Origin: Sisyra terminalis
Lineage: Eukaryota; Arthropoda; Insecta; Neuroptera; Sisyridae
DNA: 64,000 nucleotides
Assembly (NCBI GenBank): GCA_958496175.1
Contig: OY292277.1
Location: forward strand, 49,859,050-49,923,049
Direction: 5' to 3'
The number at the start of each line of letters is the position of its first letter. Position 1 is the first letter of the stretch. Below are positions 1-10,439 of the stretch, one piece after another. A program made the position numbers and the translations under genes. The notes under the pieces are model-generated. The model had not been told where the DNA came from and did no database searches. It was given only the letters and a program-made list of their open reading frames with translations.

Positions 1-14
1 TTTTCCATGTATAT

Positions 15-353
15 TAGACTGATTAAAAAAAAACGATGTTTTATTTTCTTAATTAAATCGAAAATATTGCTGGGAATGACTAAAAAAATCCTGTGAAAGT
101 TTAAGCCCTTAATATTAATATTAAGAGATGCCGCATCGCAAATTTCGATTTTCCATTTAAATAACATGGGAACAATATTCTGTTGCACTTTGGAGTTTTA
201 TAGCTCACGTTGGTGACAATGTTGCGGAATGACCAAGGTATATTCTTGTAGAAAATTGAACGATCTACAAAAAAGGTCTCACACAAGTTTTTGATATATT
301 TATTCTTTCAAAAGTTATTCGAGGTCAAAGTTGAACTAAAGAGAAATTTAAAT
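15..353 (+). repeat. Single arm of TAGACTG palindromic element
   Basis: Starts with TAGACTGATT at 15 and matches, in the same order, the left arm of the complete palindrome at 34440-35470: AATATTAATATTAAG near 112, TTTAAATAACATGGGAACAA near 157, and TCTACAAAAAAGGTCTCA near 264. The second arm is absent, so this is a half-element. Any ORF here is a by-product of the repeat: the same reading frame recurs at 32902-33087. It lies in the intron downstream of semaphorin exon 1786-1516. Confidence 0.8.
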
Positions 354-1515
354 CCATTTTATGTAAGATTCAATTCCAGTGTAAATAACAACAATAATAA
401 TACCAGGTTCACGGGTAATTGGAATATATTTAAATTAATTTAAACAACCATTGATTTTACGAGGTTTCGTATTCGTTATCAATTTTCGATGCGAATTTTT
501 CCCTCAGGACTATCAGATTTGTTCAATAAAGTATTGCATAGTGTTGAAAAAAGTATTTTAGTCCTGTTGGCTTATTGTTGATTTTTTCATGTATATTTTT
601 CTCTTTTTATTGTCGCTTTTCGATTCCGTTTCATAAAATTTTTAAGTCACAACGATGCTAAAAAAGTTTTCACTTCAAAAAATATTTTTTTTTTGGTCAA
701 ATCAAAACTAAAAATTTTGCATTTTCCGGCAAATAATGAGCTATAGAGTAGCCACAAAGTTAATCGCTGGATTTTTCCAATTTCGTTAATTTTTCACTAT
801 TATCGTTATGATCTTGGTTCCTTTCCTGGTTTCTTAAGTCAGTCGAGTCCTTACTACTGAAAATAAGTTTTTAAGTCATTGGAATATTTTTCTTGAAAAC
901 CTCAAAAGAAATGCCAACTTTTCCGAATTTGGGAAAGAATTTTAAATCATAATCAAATTGATGTCTAATTTTTTGTGCTGAACTTTTAAGAAAGTGCACT
1001 ATTTACAAATTATTTAAACCTAACCAAACGGAAAACAGAATTTAAATAAGCATTTTATTTCCTTTTGATGTAAAACAGTGCTAAAATGCTAAAATGGAAA
1101 CGCAAGGAACAAGTAATATGCGATCAAACGCTTTTGTAGATTATAAAACCAGGGGGCACATGACGGGGGTGGGTGGGTGGTTGATGATGGCAACCCGTTT
1201 TAAATGTAAGACTAAATAAAAGCATCGGTCGAATAAAAGTGGCATTATCAAAAGACAGGAACAATCAGTCTAAACACAAGAATATTCTGTCACTAGATAA
1301 TTAAAACTCCCAAGTCTACGCTATTATTTTCCCTGTGCTCATCGTTCGTATATACTCGAACTCGTATAAATCTCCCCATTTCCTTGGTCTTGTATTTATA
1401 TCCAATTGTAACTAACTCCCTTATTGTATGCGTTTCCACGAAAAGATACTTAAAGACGAGGGGGTTGACAAATCGAAATGTTAGACAAAGCCATATTGAA
1501 AAGAATTAAACTTAC
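354..1515. other. Sema2a intron (3' flank), no gene seen
   Basis: Single-copy-looking AT-rich intron sequence between the palindrome arm and the donor of the last exon in the window. It contains a G-rich patch near 1150-1175. No coding exon with splice sites was recognised on either strand. Confidence 0.6.
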
Positions 1516-1786
1516 TGTCAAGCCATTTGGAATCATATTTAAGGGTGCGCTTGAAACTGTATTCCCGACGGCCGGTGGTCAAGTTGTGGAGATCCGTACG
1601 AAAAATCACTGTATCCGCCTTGGTGAATTCGGCGTTTGTGCCGGAATACAATCCAGGAAGTTCACCAGGATTGCCGTGTTCCACCCAAATTGCTGTTGAA
1701 TTATCGCTTGGATCGTACGGACATTTGGCAATTCCCATTCCAATACCTGGCACATATTCATGCCGAGGTAAATGCGTTAGGTTTGA
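1516..1786 (-). CDS. Sema2a: Semaphorin-2A internal exon (Sema domain core)
   Basis: This 271-nt exon (90 codons plus 1 nt) encodes a central part of the Sema beta-propeller of a secreted class-2 semaphorin, an axon-guidance ligand that signals through plexins. On the minus strand it begins after a T-rich acceptor (TTTTTTTTTAG), reads SNLTHLPRHEYVPG, then GMGIAKCPYDPSDNSTA, GNPGELPGLYSGTNAEFTKA, DTVIFRTDLHNL and FKRTLKYDSKWLD, and ends A|GTAAGT in phase 1. The LYSGTNAEFTKADTVIFRTDL and KRTLKYDSKWLD stretches are hallmark class-2 semaphorin sequence. The CPYD cysteine and the N-glycosylation sequon NST are present. The preceding exon (8243-8136) joins in phase 0. The next exon, expected to begin with the Lys-Pro-Asn part of the propeller, is outside the window. 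Confidence 0.96.
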
Positions 1787-2819
1787 CTAAAAAAAAAATC
1801 GAATATCAATCAAGAAATGGTCTTTTAAAGTATATAATTGTTGAAATATTGAGAAAGTTATAACATAAATTATTCATTTAACAATTCACAATTGAAACGT
1901 GAAATTGACTAAGAACTCAACTCATTATTACAGCATTTTCTTTACGATAAAATATGTATGAGTGATGAAGAAAAAGTGGAGAAGTTGGAGGCCAATAAAC
2001 TATCGTCTCCCGTCCGTTATTGTCAATTGTTCAGTTTCGATTTGAGAACCGACTGAAAGTCTTACAGCCGAGTTTTCCAACGTAAGAGTTTCCGACAAGT
2101 TAGTTCAGTGTTATTTCAGAAACAGTTTCAATAATTTATTATTTATACATGTCATAAGAACAAACAAGAGCATGCCGAGCAGAGCTGGAAAAGAGCTTGT
2201 CGAACGGAGATAGACGAACCAACTGTCTAAATACACAAAAACTTTAAGAACAACTTTAATATAATAAACTAACTAGCAATACTATTTGAGTTCAAAGTTG
2301 AGGAAAATTGTGATATGGAAATATTGGAAATGACGTTTTTCGATAAAGTGTTCGATTTTATCGGAGTGTCCTGGATTATACACACAAAAAATATTAACAA
2401 TTCAATGATACATCAATCATGGTTTATACTTTCCACTGGTTTTTGTGGCTTTCAAATAATCGTTAACTTTGATTAAGAAAATATCAGTTTACACCTTTTG
2501 AATTTTCATAGCATTTATAATTTAGACTTCTAAAGATTTCTTGAAAAGTAGTTTTAAATGTTAACGTCGTTATAGAAAGAAAAATGACATCAAATAAGCT
2601 GAATTTTTCAGTCGGTATACTTGAAAATCTAAAACAAGAAAAAATCAAAAAGATGAAAACTTCTTTAAACGTTAATCAACATACCGTCTTTTTCCGAAAA
2701 TAAGACACTATCTTACTTTCTTTTTAGGTTCAAAATACATGAAGGGCTTCAAGTATACAGAGGTGTGAAAATTATTAAACTCAAAAGAAGATTTTTACTT
2801 TTTTCCGGCAAAGTATCGC
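1787..2819. other. Intron, no gene; possible transposon terminus
   Basis: AT-rich intron. At about 2366-2400 the plus strand reads GTGTCCTGGATTATACACAC and then AAAAAATATT. An inverted similar sequence lies at 7598-7645, in the style of a Tc1/mariner end. Nothing else is recognisable up to the transposase relic. Confidence 0.4.
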
Positions 2820-3190
2820 CCAGACTGTAAAACATCCATCAGTTATGGTTTGGAGCTGTACATCAGCAAAAGGTACCGGTAGGATATACATTGTGGAAGG
2901 TACTATGAGGCAAGACCAATATATACAAGTCTTGGAAACGAAGTTACTTCCTCAAACTAAAGAGTGGTCTCCGGAAGAAAGGTTTATTTTTATGCAGGAT
3001 GGAACCTCCTTGCCATAAAGTTAAAAAAGTTATGGATTTCCCCAAAAATTCTAACATTAATGTGCCTTCTTGGCCCGAAAATAGTCCTGATGCTAATCCC
3101 ATAGAAAATTTTTGGGCCATTGTAAAGAAAAAACTAAAAAAAATTAACTATTTTAACATGGATGGATCTGATTACTCAACTCATTAAGAT
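2820..3190 (+). pseudogene. Tc1/mariner-type transposase, C-terminal relic
   Basis: The conceptual translation runs QTVKHPSVMVWSC at 2820, then QDQYIQVLETKLLP, then RFIFMQDG at about 2980-3002, which carries the second catalytic Asp. A +1 shift near 3000 leads to CHKVKKVMDF, NVPSWPENSPDANPIENFW, which carries the third acidic residue (Glu of NPIEN). This is the Tc1 DDE arrangement, with about 34-35 residues between Asp and Glu. The N-terminal helix-turn-helix region and the first Asp are not readable, and a further frameshift follows near 3160. The fragment is dead. It sits in a semaphorin intron in the antisense direction. Confidence 0.85.
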
Positions 3191-3616
3191 TTGGCATCAT
3201 AATAAAATATACCATAATTAATAAAACTTTATTTCCTACAATTAATTTACACGTGTAAGTTTACAAATTTAAAATTTTGTTTACTTATCTTAACATTTTT
3301 GTTTGACTTAAAAGTTCCTTCTTGTGTTAACCACAATATTTTACCTTTTAACGTTTGCTACTCATTTCCCTTTCCTTTATTTTTATTTTTTGATTTCATT
3401 CTAGGGGTGCCCTTTTAAGGGGGAGAAATTCAAAAACTCCCTCTGTCATTGTTAAATAAAATATAAAAAAAAAAGTATACAGCATGCCAGGGTGAGAAAA
3501 ATAGATTATAAACAATAAAGGGCAGCACACAAAACATAAGATGAGTGAAATTATTGTAATTTTTAAATTTATTACTTCTAAAAACAAAAATGTGTGTGTT
3601 TTTTTTTCTCTTGAGT
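3191..3616. other. No gene seen
   Basis: AT-rich sequence after the transposase relic, with several A and T tracts. It may include the decayed 3' end of the Tc1-like element, but no terminal repeat was found. Confidence 0.4.
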
Positions 3617-3841
3617 CTAATAATTTTCACACCTATAAAATTGTGAATCCATTTCCTGTAGAATCATTGGTCCGAATCTCTCATATATTACCATATAGCA
3701 ATCGTTATTGCCAAAGTAGCCGGTTTGTAGTGCATTGGAAACAGAAGTTTTAGTTATTTTATCCCATGAATTTTGTACCCAATTAACTTTTGTCCAATTC
3801 TCTGAAATATTAGAACGGCTAAAGATACCCAATAAATTCAA
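3617..3841 (-). pseudogene. Possible pogo/jerky-type DDE transposase fragment
   Basis: A 74-codon minus-strand frame contains NWVQNSWDKITKTSVSNALQ followed by TGYFGN. In pogo/Tigger/jerky transposases the C-terminal segment has the pattern Ala-Trp-x-x-Val-x-x-x-Thr-Ile-x-Asn-Cys-Phe-x-x-x-Gly-Phe, and this stretch resembles it loosely. No catalytic residues are visible. It could also be a chance ORF in repeat DNA, so the family call is weak. Confidence 0.3.
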
Positions 3842-4066
3842 CAGTATTTTTACCGAATTATGTTTTTCACATTATTTAAACAAGAGCTTATTTTCGGGAG
3901 ACGGCTTATTTTTCAAAAAGTTCCAAAAATCACGCTAGGGTTTATTTTTGGGGACTGTTTTATTTCCGGAAAAAGACGGTAGTTTCAAAAACAATTGATC
4001 AAATTTTCTTGCTAATTTAATTGTGACTTGATTAGATATTTCAAATATGATTTCATAAAAAAGCTT

Positions 4067-4647
4067 CTAGTTTTCTAAGACAGGAGTGTCCAAAACGTAA
4101 GGGTTATATATGGGTTTCGGTTTGTAGTTGGTTTTGGTAAGTTTCCCAGTTTGTTTTTCTATAATGGATGTTATGCCTACTTGCAGCTTTGGCGATGCCC
4201 TTATGGTTAATTTTTCCGGAGAGGACAGGTCTGATTTTAATGTTTCGGATTTTAATTTTAGGTATTGTCTATTGATATTTTTAGCAATTAAGATGTTTAG
4301 TATATCTGGTGTTTTTTTATGTCTGTTGGCCAATAGGTAGAGTTTCCGGAAGAGAATACAACGAGGTGGAGAGCTGGATTTAAGATTATTATTTCTGCAC
4401 AGGATCCAGGAAATGTCCAAAAGTAAATTACTGGAGTGTAATCTTGAAATAATTGACAAATTACGCAATATTTCTTTTCCTGACATTGGTTTTTTGGACA
4501 TTTAGTTTTGGAAATTAAAAACACTAGCAAAAGAAACTTGCATGATTTACTTTTTGATTTAAAGTTTAAAACCAGGAATTTCTCCGAAATAGATTCCCGG
4601 AATGAAAATTTACCACGAAATCGGTTCCAAAAGATTACCAAATCCAA
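4067..4647 (-). other. Unrecognised decayed ORF region
   Basis: Two overlapping minus-strand frames are unusually long for this AT content: 4067-4501 (144 codons) and 4297-4647 (116 codons). The second contains TKCPKNQCQEKKYCVICQLF, a Cys-x4-Cys-x5-Cys-x2-Cys spacing reminiscent of a zinc finger, but it matches no family I recognise. The frames may be two halves of one frameshifted transposon ORF. They have no recognisable splice signals and no tie to the semaphorin gene. Confidence 0.3.
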
Positions 4648-4759
4648 ATCCTCTCCAAAAGACTACCTAAAATTTAATATTTTTAAGTGAAATGTAATTC
4701 AGTTTTGTTAATTTGTAATATATAAAGATCGAGAGCTTTTTTCTTCTTCTTCCCCAAGC

Positions 4760-5250
4760 TCTGGAACAATTTATGAGCTTTGTCCTGCATTTCAACATTT
4801 CACCATAATTTCCAATTTGTTGTTTTCGTTTTTTCAATTTTGCACATTAATTTTTTTCATAACTCAACTTCAATCACTTCTTTCCAAAATTTACTTGGTG
4901 GTTTCTGCACCCATTGGCCGGTTATGGTGGCATTTAGTATCTTTTTTGTGATCCTTAAATCGATAATTTCCTCTACGTGGTCAATCCATCATAGTTCTTG
5001 TAATTTTGCAAATCGTACAATGTCTTCTTCCTTTAATGTTTCATTAATACCAAAGTTTGGTCTTATGCGCTAAATTCTTCTGTCACAGACGAGTTCTTTG
5101 ATGATTTCGACTATTTGCATTCGCTGGTTGAGATATTCCAGGTTCCACAGCCATAAGTCGCTATTGGTTTAATATGTATTTTGATTGAGAAATATGCCTT
5201 TTTCCTCTTCTGAAGAATTTTTTCTTCTGTTCTTAGCTCTTGATTTTAAA
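4760..5250 (-). pseudogene. LINE reverse transcriptase C-terminal relic
   Basis: Reading the minus strand from about 5250, the translation includes KAYFSIKIHIKPIATYGCGT then WNIS, matching the 'TYGCETW' segment near the end of non-LTR reverse transcriptases. It continues KEEDIVRFAKLQEL, an in-frame stop, WIDHVEEI, then KKILNATITGQW and KPPSKFWKEVIE, the usual 'RRLRWAGHV...KK...GRPRKRW' tail. Stops and frameshifts show it is dead. Confidence 0.75.
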
Positions 5251-5699
5251 TTGGGTTACCTCCTGGAAAGGTTTCTTCACCAGGTTGCTGCACTAATCAG
5301 CGATTTATTTATGGACCAATTTTGCTTTACGAAGTAAATATTGGAGATATACTTGCTTGTGTTACCGGGAAAAATTGAACACCAAAAGTAAAACTAAAAG
5401 TACGGATAATAAATGAATAAATTCGAAAAGATATTGAAAAATTATTTACCACAAAAACTCCAATATTTAAAACGAAAAAATACAACTTTGTTCCCACATT
5501 CGAAGAGTATAGTTTAAACTTCTCTGGTGCTTATTTAAAAGAATCTTTGACTTCCAATTCATTACATTGATTTATCAATGGGAAACTTGTACATTTTTTT
5601 CACATAAGTAGCTGTTTCAAACTGAAGAACTGATAACAAACTTTAGGGAACCGCTGGAGCCATTATGTATTTTTTTTATTTACATCTCCAATTGTAACT
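5251..5699. other. No gene seen
   Basis: AT-rich intron between the LINE relic and the tandem repeat. No repeat copy elsewhere in the window was noticed. Confidence 0.4.
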
Positions 5700-6717
5700 A
5701 ATGATTAATGATTAGTAATTGACTAATTTCAAAGAAAATTTTCAATTCAAAACATATGTGTAACAAATAGGACTCGGTTGAAAATTCAAATTATGATTGT
5801 TGTAAATTTTATTTAATTGTTAAGATTGTTGTATCTTCTTTATTAACCGACGAAAAAAATTAGATTTACAGTTCCTTTTTGAGAAAAGCTTCAGAAACGC
5901 AGAAAAGTAAGTTTTTGAAACTATGACTCTAATTCTTTTTATGAAATTTACTAATTACCTTACTTATATCATTTTTTATTAATCATTGATGCTTAATGTT
6001 TTTAAGTAACTGACTAATTTCAAATAAAATTTTCAATTCAAAGCATATTTTTAACAATTAGGTTTCAGTTGAAAATTCAAATTGTGATTGTTGTTAGTTT
6101 TGTTTAATTGTTAAGATTGATGTATCTTCTTTATTAACCGAAGATAAAAAATAAGATTTTCAGTTCATTTTTGAGAAAAGTTAGCGGAAGAGGAATTCGC
6201 GAACGCAGAAAGTTTTTGAAATTATGACTCTTTAGTTCTTTTATGAAATTTACTAATTACCCTAATTATATCATTTTAAAATTTATTCATTTCTTCAGTT
6301 TTTTATTAGTAATAGATGCTTAATGTATTGATCGCTTAATTTTTACTTGCCAACCAAAAATTATTGTTATTCAGGATTGTTAATGATTATTAGTAACTGA
6401 CTAATTTCAAAGAAAGTTTTCAATTCAAAACATATTTGTAACAATTAGGTCTCGGTTGAAAATTCAAATTTTGTGTGTTGCTAATTTTGTTTAATTGTTA
6501 ACATTGATATATCTTCTTTATTAACCGACGATAAAAATGAGATTTTCAGATCATTTTTGAAAAAAGGAAGCGAAAGAATAATTCAGAAACGCAGAAAAGT
6601 AAGTTTTTGAAACTATGATTCATTAGTTTTTTTATGCAATTTCATAATTTACTACCCTACTTATATCATTTTAAAATTTATTGATTACTTTAGCTTTTTA
6701 CTAATATTAGATGTAAT

Positions 6718-7427
6718 CAGTGGCGTAGCTACCTAGGGGCTAGGCGGGGCAGTGCCCCGGGGCCATCGAGACCAGGGGGCCCTCGAATCTTTACCAGAAA
6801 TCTCGATCGATCTAAACTTTTGGAAATTCAGTTGGAAGTTCACCAATTATGTAAGGAAATAATGAGCAAATATGGAGTGCTAGAATGCGGCCTAACGGAA
6901 GTATTTACAGCAATGTTATTATTCTTTACAATTCCTGTCACTTCTGCAGCAGGCTAAAAATCATTTAGCAAATTAAAAATAGTAACAAATTATTTAAGAA
7001 ATAATATGGACCAAACTCGACTCAGATATTTATCGCTAATAGCAATTGAAAACAAAACCGCATCAAGCCTGGATTTAAACGAAGTTATTGATACTTTTGC
7101 GAAAACTAAAGCTAGAAAAAATTGTAAATATAATTGTTATTTAGTCAGTTGGTAGGGCAGACCTTTGTATAATAAACCCTTGAATCTTATCTATTTCATT
7201 TTATTAGCCAAACCTACACCAAGTATTAATTGTAATTTATGTTGTTACTGTTTAATATTTTTATTACTTTCTTTGCAGTGCATAAAAAAGAGCTTAAGTA
7301 GCTTAGCATTTTTAAAGTATTTGTATATTTCATATTTTAATTTGATAAAACCTAATCAGTTTACATAGCGGTAGGGCCCCATTTTTTAATTTGCTCCAGG
7401 GTCCTTGGTTACCTAGCTATGCCACTG
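6718..7427 (+). mobile_element. Internally deleted hAT transposon with 8-bp TSD
   Basis: The element starts CAGTGGCGTAGCTACCTAGG and ends with TAGCTATGCCACTG, whose reverse complement is CAGTGGCATAGCTA, so the terminal inverted repeats match. It is flanked by an exact 8-bp duplication GATGTAAT at 6710-6717 and 7428-7435, the hAT size. The 710-bp body retains only the C-terminal dimerisation domain of the transposase. A second copy of its 3' end lies at 18946-19057. Confidence 0.95.
6811..7155 (+). pseudogene. hAT transposase C-terminal (dimerisation) domain relic
   Basis: The plus-strand frame reads LEIQLEVHQLCKEIMSKYGV, then TEVFTAMLLFFTIPVTSAAG, an in-frame stop at 6956, then KSFSKLKIVTNYLRNNMDQT, RLRYLSLIAIENK and VIDTFAKTKARK, ending at TAG 7153. 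This is the conserved hAT C-terminal region ('PVTSASGERSFSKLK...YLRSTM...RL..LALLSIE'), closest to the ZMYM1-like insect group. Except for the stop, the frame is open across about 110 codons, so the decay is recent. The BED finger and the DDE core are deleted. Confidence 0.9.
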
Positions 7428-7590
7428 GATGTAATACTACGTAACTTTTTTGATCTTCAACCTCGACTTCTAATCTTTGTCAACTAGACGATTATCTTAT
7501 TAATGTATTGATTGATTAAATTTTTCTTACCAACCAAAAGTTGGTATTACTAATGTATTGGTAAATGTCTATAAGTTTAAATTTCGACAT

Positions 7591-8135
7591 GGAATTTTCA
7601 ACATTTTTTGTGTGCACTTATCCGGGACATCCTGTACGATTGTTGAAAAAATTATAACCAACAATGAGACCATTGCGTGTATGCCAATTAAAAAACAAAT
7701 AATTAACAAATTTTGAATCATTTTACGAAACATTCAGATTAAAACCAACGCTTCTGTTTCACTTTTCGTACGCTATTAGGGAAAAAGTATTTGGTGGTTT
7801 TCTCTTTTTAGCAATTCTCGTGAATACACCTAACCCTTTTGATGAAAGACGATGAGTGGTATGAGAGTACCAGGGGTGGGTGGATACACGATCGTGGAAT
7901 GGAGCAAAGGAAATGAGAAGGTATTCTTACGACAAAAAGGGATGTTAAATTGCTACACTACTATTCAGGGACCTTTGTCTTTGCGTCTGCATTTGCCGCT
8001 TCGCCTTCATTCGACGACAAAATTCACCCATTTAGCTGAATTGTTTCTTATATACTTTTCGGAACATGTGACCAAGGTAAAAGTGTTTCAATTATTCATA
8101 TATATTTAAGAAGCTACAGAGGTATAACTACTTAC
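7591..8135. other. Intron, no gene seen
   Basis: Contains the inverted transposon-like terminus at 7598-7645 (reverse complement ATGTCCCGGATAAGTGCACA). It also contains a slightly GC-richer patch at 7850-8060 with an 85-codon plus-strand frame that resembles no known protein. The patch ends 30 bp from exon 8136-8243 and may be conserved intronic sequence. Confidence 0.45.
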
Positions 8136-8243
8136 GTAAATGACCCAATCTTTGGGATTATGAGCATTTGTGCCGCATATGTACAATCGAGTCCCGTCGC
8201 TCATCGGTTGTATCACTCGAATATGATTTCGGCAATCGAAATA
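8136..8243 (-). CDS. Sema2a: Semaphorin-2A internal exon (Sema domain)
   Basis: This 108-nt, 36-codon exon is flanked on the minus strand by TTTTGCAG and GTAAGT. It reads YFDCRNHIRVIQPMS, then DGTRLYICGTNAHN and PKDWVIY. The FDC-x-NHIRV and Tyr-Ile-Cys-Gly-Thr-Asn-Ala-His segments are signature Sema-domain sequence and supply two conserved propeller cysteines. It is in phase 0 at both ends, joining SerGlu of exon 20048-19986 to SerAsnLeuThr of exon 1786-1516. The intron before it is 11,742 bp and the one after it 6,349 bp. Confidence 0.97.
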
Positions 8244-9038
8244 CTGCAAAAGAAAATTTTGTTTTAATTAAAAAAGTATCTCAACAATTGTTGGAAATAT
8301 TTCAGTGCAAGTACCAAAAGGGAATGTGAAGGGTTTAATATAACAATTGGGAAATGAAGAGGGTTCTTTTTTGGGTGAGGATAAACGAGAGAAAAAAATA
8401 TTTTAATGGAATGTATTTCGTATGTTTTTTTTTTTTTTGAGATTTGATCAAAATTCCATTTGTACAAATTCATCCATCGCTCATTTTATTCATTGATATT
8501 TTCGTATGTGTCTGTTAAAAATTCTGACAGAGAAAATGTCGAGGATGAGATTTACTCCCATTATGTTGACGACGGCGTTAAGGGTGCATGTTGAGATATA
8601 CAGGGTGTATACCAAATGCATTGGGGATGTAAACCAAATAGGTTTACTTGCATAGATATTTCTCGAAAAATATTAACATTTGTTGGAATAAGAAAGACAA
8701 GATTGATTAGAATAATATCCATAATGTTTACTGTAACAGTAAAGTTCAAATTTGAAATGAATTTATAATAAAGTAAATCGTAAAGTTTATACACTTATAG
8801 GTATATATTTTTTTAATTTTATTTATTTATTTTACTTCCAGTAGGCATTCTACAGAGATGCAAAGAATCTGTACATAGAACTGGAATATTACAATTGTAT
8901 ATATTTAAATCAGTTTAACAAAATTAAAAGTAACAAAAGTAACATTTGAGTGTTAATATTTCATATCATAATAAATACTTTTAGCTTGCTTCTAACACTT
9001 GGGAATTGCTTGTGTCCATACTATCGATGAAGTTTTCT
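8244..9038. other. Intron; possible reversed LINE 3' tail near 8808
   Basis: TACAGGGTGTATACC at 8598 looks like a Tc1/mariner-style end but has no partner that I found. At 8808-8880 the minus strand ends in AAGTAAAATAAATAAATAAA followed by an A-rich run, as at a LINE or SINE 3' end. No coding frame was recognised. Confidence 0.35.
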
Positions 9039-9670
9039 CTATGGAATCGCAATTTGACGAGCCACCCAATCTATTAACTCCAAAAGAAGCTAAGACAATT
9101 TTGCAGGACTGGCCTCCTAGTAAAACTCCACGATAAGATCTGGTAACTAGATGAATCTGAAGGAACTACCAAGAAAAGGTATAGTTTTAGGGGTACCGGA
9201 AAGTATTGTCATTTTTTCAATATAAAATTAAAACACCAAATTTTTTTTTTCTATGGAATCACAATTTGACGAGCCATCCAATCTGTTAACTCCAAAAGAA
9301 GCCAAGAAAATTTTGCAGGACTTGCCTCCTAATAAAACTCCACGATAAGATCTGGTAACTAGATGAATCTGAAGGAAGTACCAAGAAAAGGTATAGTTTT
9401 TGGGGTACCGGAAAGTATTGTCGTTATTTCAATATAAAATTAAAACACCAAATTTTTTTTTCTATGGAATCACAATTTGACGAGCCATCCAATCTGTTAA
9501 CTCCAAAAAAAGCCAAGAAAATTTTGCAGGACTTGCCTCCTAATAAAGCTCCACGATAAGATCTGGTAACTAGATGAATCTGAAGGAACTACCAAGGAAA
9601 GGCATAGTATTAGGAGTACCGGAAAGTATTGTCGTTTTTTCCAATTTCCAATTTACAATTAAAACCCAAA
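9039..9670 (+). repeat. Three tandem copies of a jockey-like LINE reverse-transcriptase fragment
   Basis: CTATGGAATC recurs at 9039, 9251 and 9462 (period 211-212 bp). Each unit translates as MESQFDEPPNLLTPKEAK, LQDLPPNK, AP, then DLVT in a broken frame, and ends with KELPRKG-like sequence. This is the segment before RT motif 1 in jockey-type LINEs ('LTPKEVK..I..L.PKKAPGYDLIT...LKELP'). Each unit then runs through GGGGTACCGGAAAGTATTGTC and a T-rich joint. Point differences between units show the array is not recent. Confidence 0.8.
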
Positions 9671-10439
9671 ATTTTTTATAACTTTTGAGTTTAAATCAAT
9701 GATATAATCAGCCTCGATAGAATCAACGTTTTTATATCTAATGTGCAAATTTTTAATGCCATATTAGTAAAAATCAATTGATTATCAAGGAAAATATCAA
9801 AAAAATATATTTTGAACATCACCTAAGCTTTGAATTATTTTACTACTTAATAAATGTGGTAACGATTGAAATTAATAGAAATCCATTTGAATAACTTTTG
9901 ATAATTATAGTGAGTCCAGCAATATCATCTCCCCCTTAATTTTTCAGGGTTTTTTCCAGGGATTTTCTTCTGCAAAGGAATCTTGCATTGCCTTATTACA
10001 GCATAGAATTTTATCTGTTAACAATTTTTGGACACTTTTGGGTATTTGGTCGATCGATTAAGATTGATTAGGATTATTTGAATGCTCTTTGACTTTTTGG
10101 TATATATTTGACACCATTTCCCTCCTTAACTTCTTATTGGTTACATTTTTTGTCATATTTCGTTGATACTAGTTGAAGAAATGAAAATTATCGAATTTGA
10201 ACTTGGAAAACTTATTTGGCATTAATGAACTTCTAACGCACTTAGATAAACATTGACAATTTTTTAGTAACAACTTTGCGTTGATATCCTGTGAAACTCG
10301 ATGAACATACAATACGGAATTTATATTCTTTCGGGTTTTTGGTCCTACCATTTCAATATAGATTTCGGAATAAAAAATATTTTGTAATTTTTACTAAGTT
10401 GATAAATTACTCTAATCATAAAATTTCTTTAGTATCACT
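9671..10439. other. No gene seen
   Basis: AT-rich intron between two LINE-derived pieces, with no recognised repeat or frame. Confidence 0.4.

Larger units (their letters stand above)
5700..7590. repeat. Three-unit tandem repeat, third unit split by hAT element
   Basis: Units are marked by GACTAATTTCAAA at 5721, 6012 and 6399, followed each time by TTTTCAATTCAAA, GGTTGAAAATTCAAAT and TGTATCTTCTTTATTAACCG. Unit lengths differ (291 and about 387 bp) because an extra piece with CCAACCAAAAATTATTG is present in unit 2. The third unit is interrupted at 6718-7427 and resumes at 7436, where AATGTATTGATTG and CCAACCAAAAG reappear. The repeat therefore predates the insertion. Confidence 0.85.

Noticed and set aside
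3396..3753. Overlapping short hydrophobic ORFs at 3396-3753
   Set aside because: Phe/Ile/Asn-rich frames expected by chance from AT-rich DNA.
7852..8109. 85-codon plus-strand ORF upstream of exon 8136-8243
   Set aside because: No recognisable domain and no splice context; antisense to the semaphorin gene. Kept only as intron sequence.
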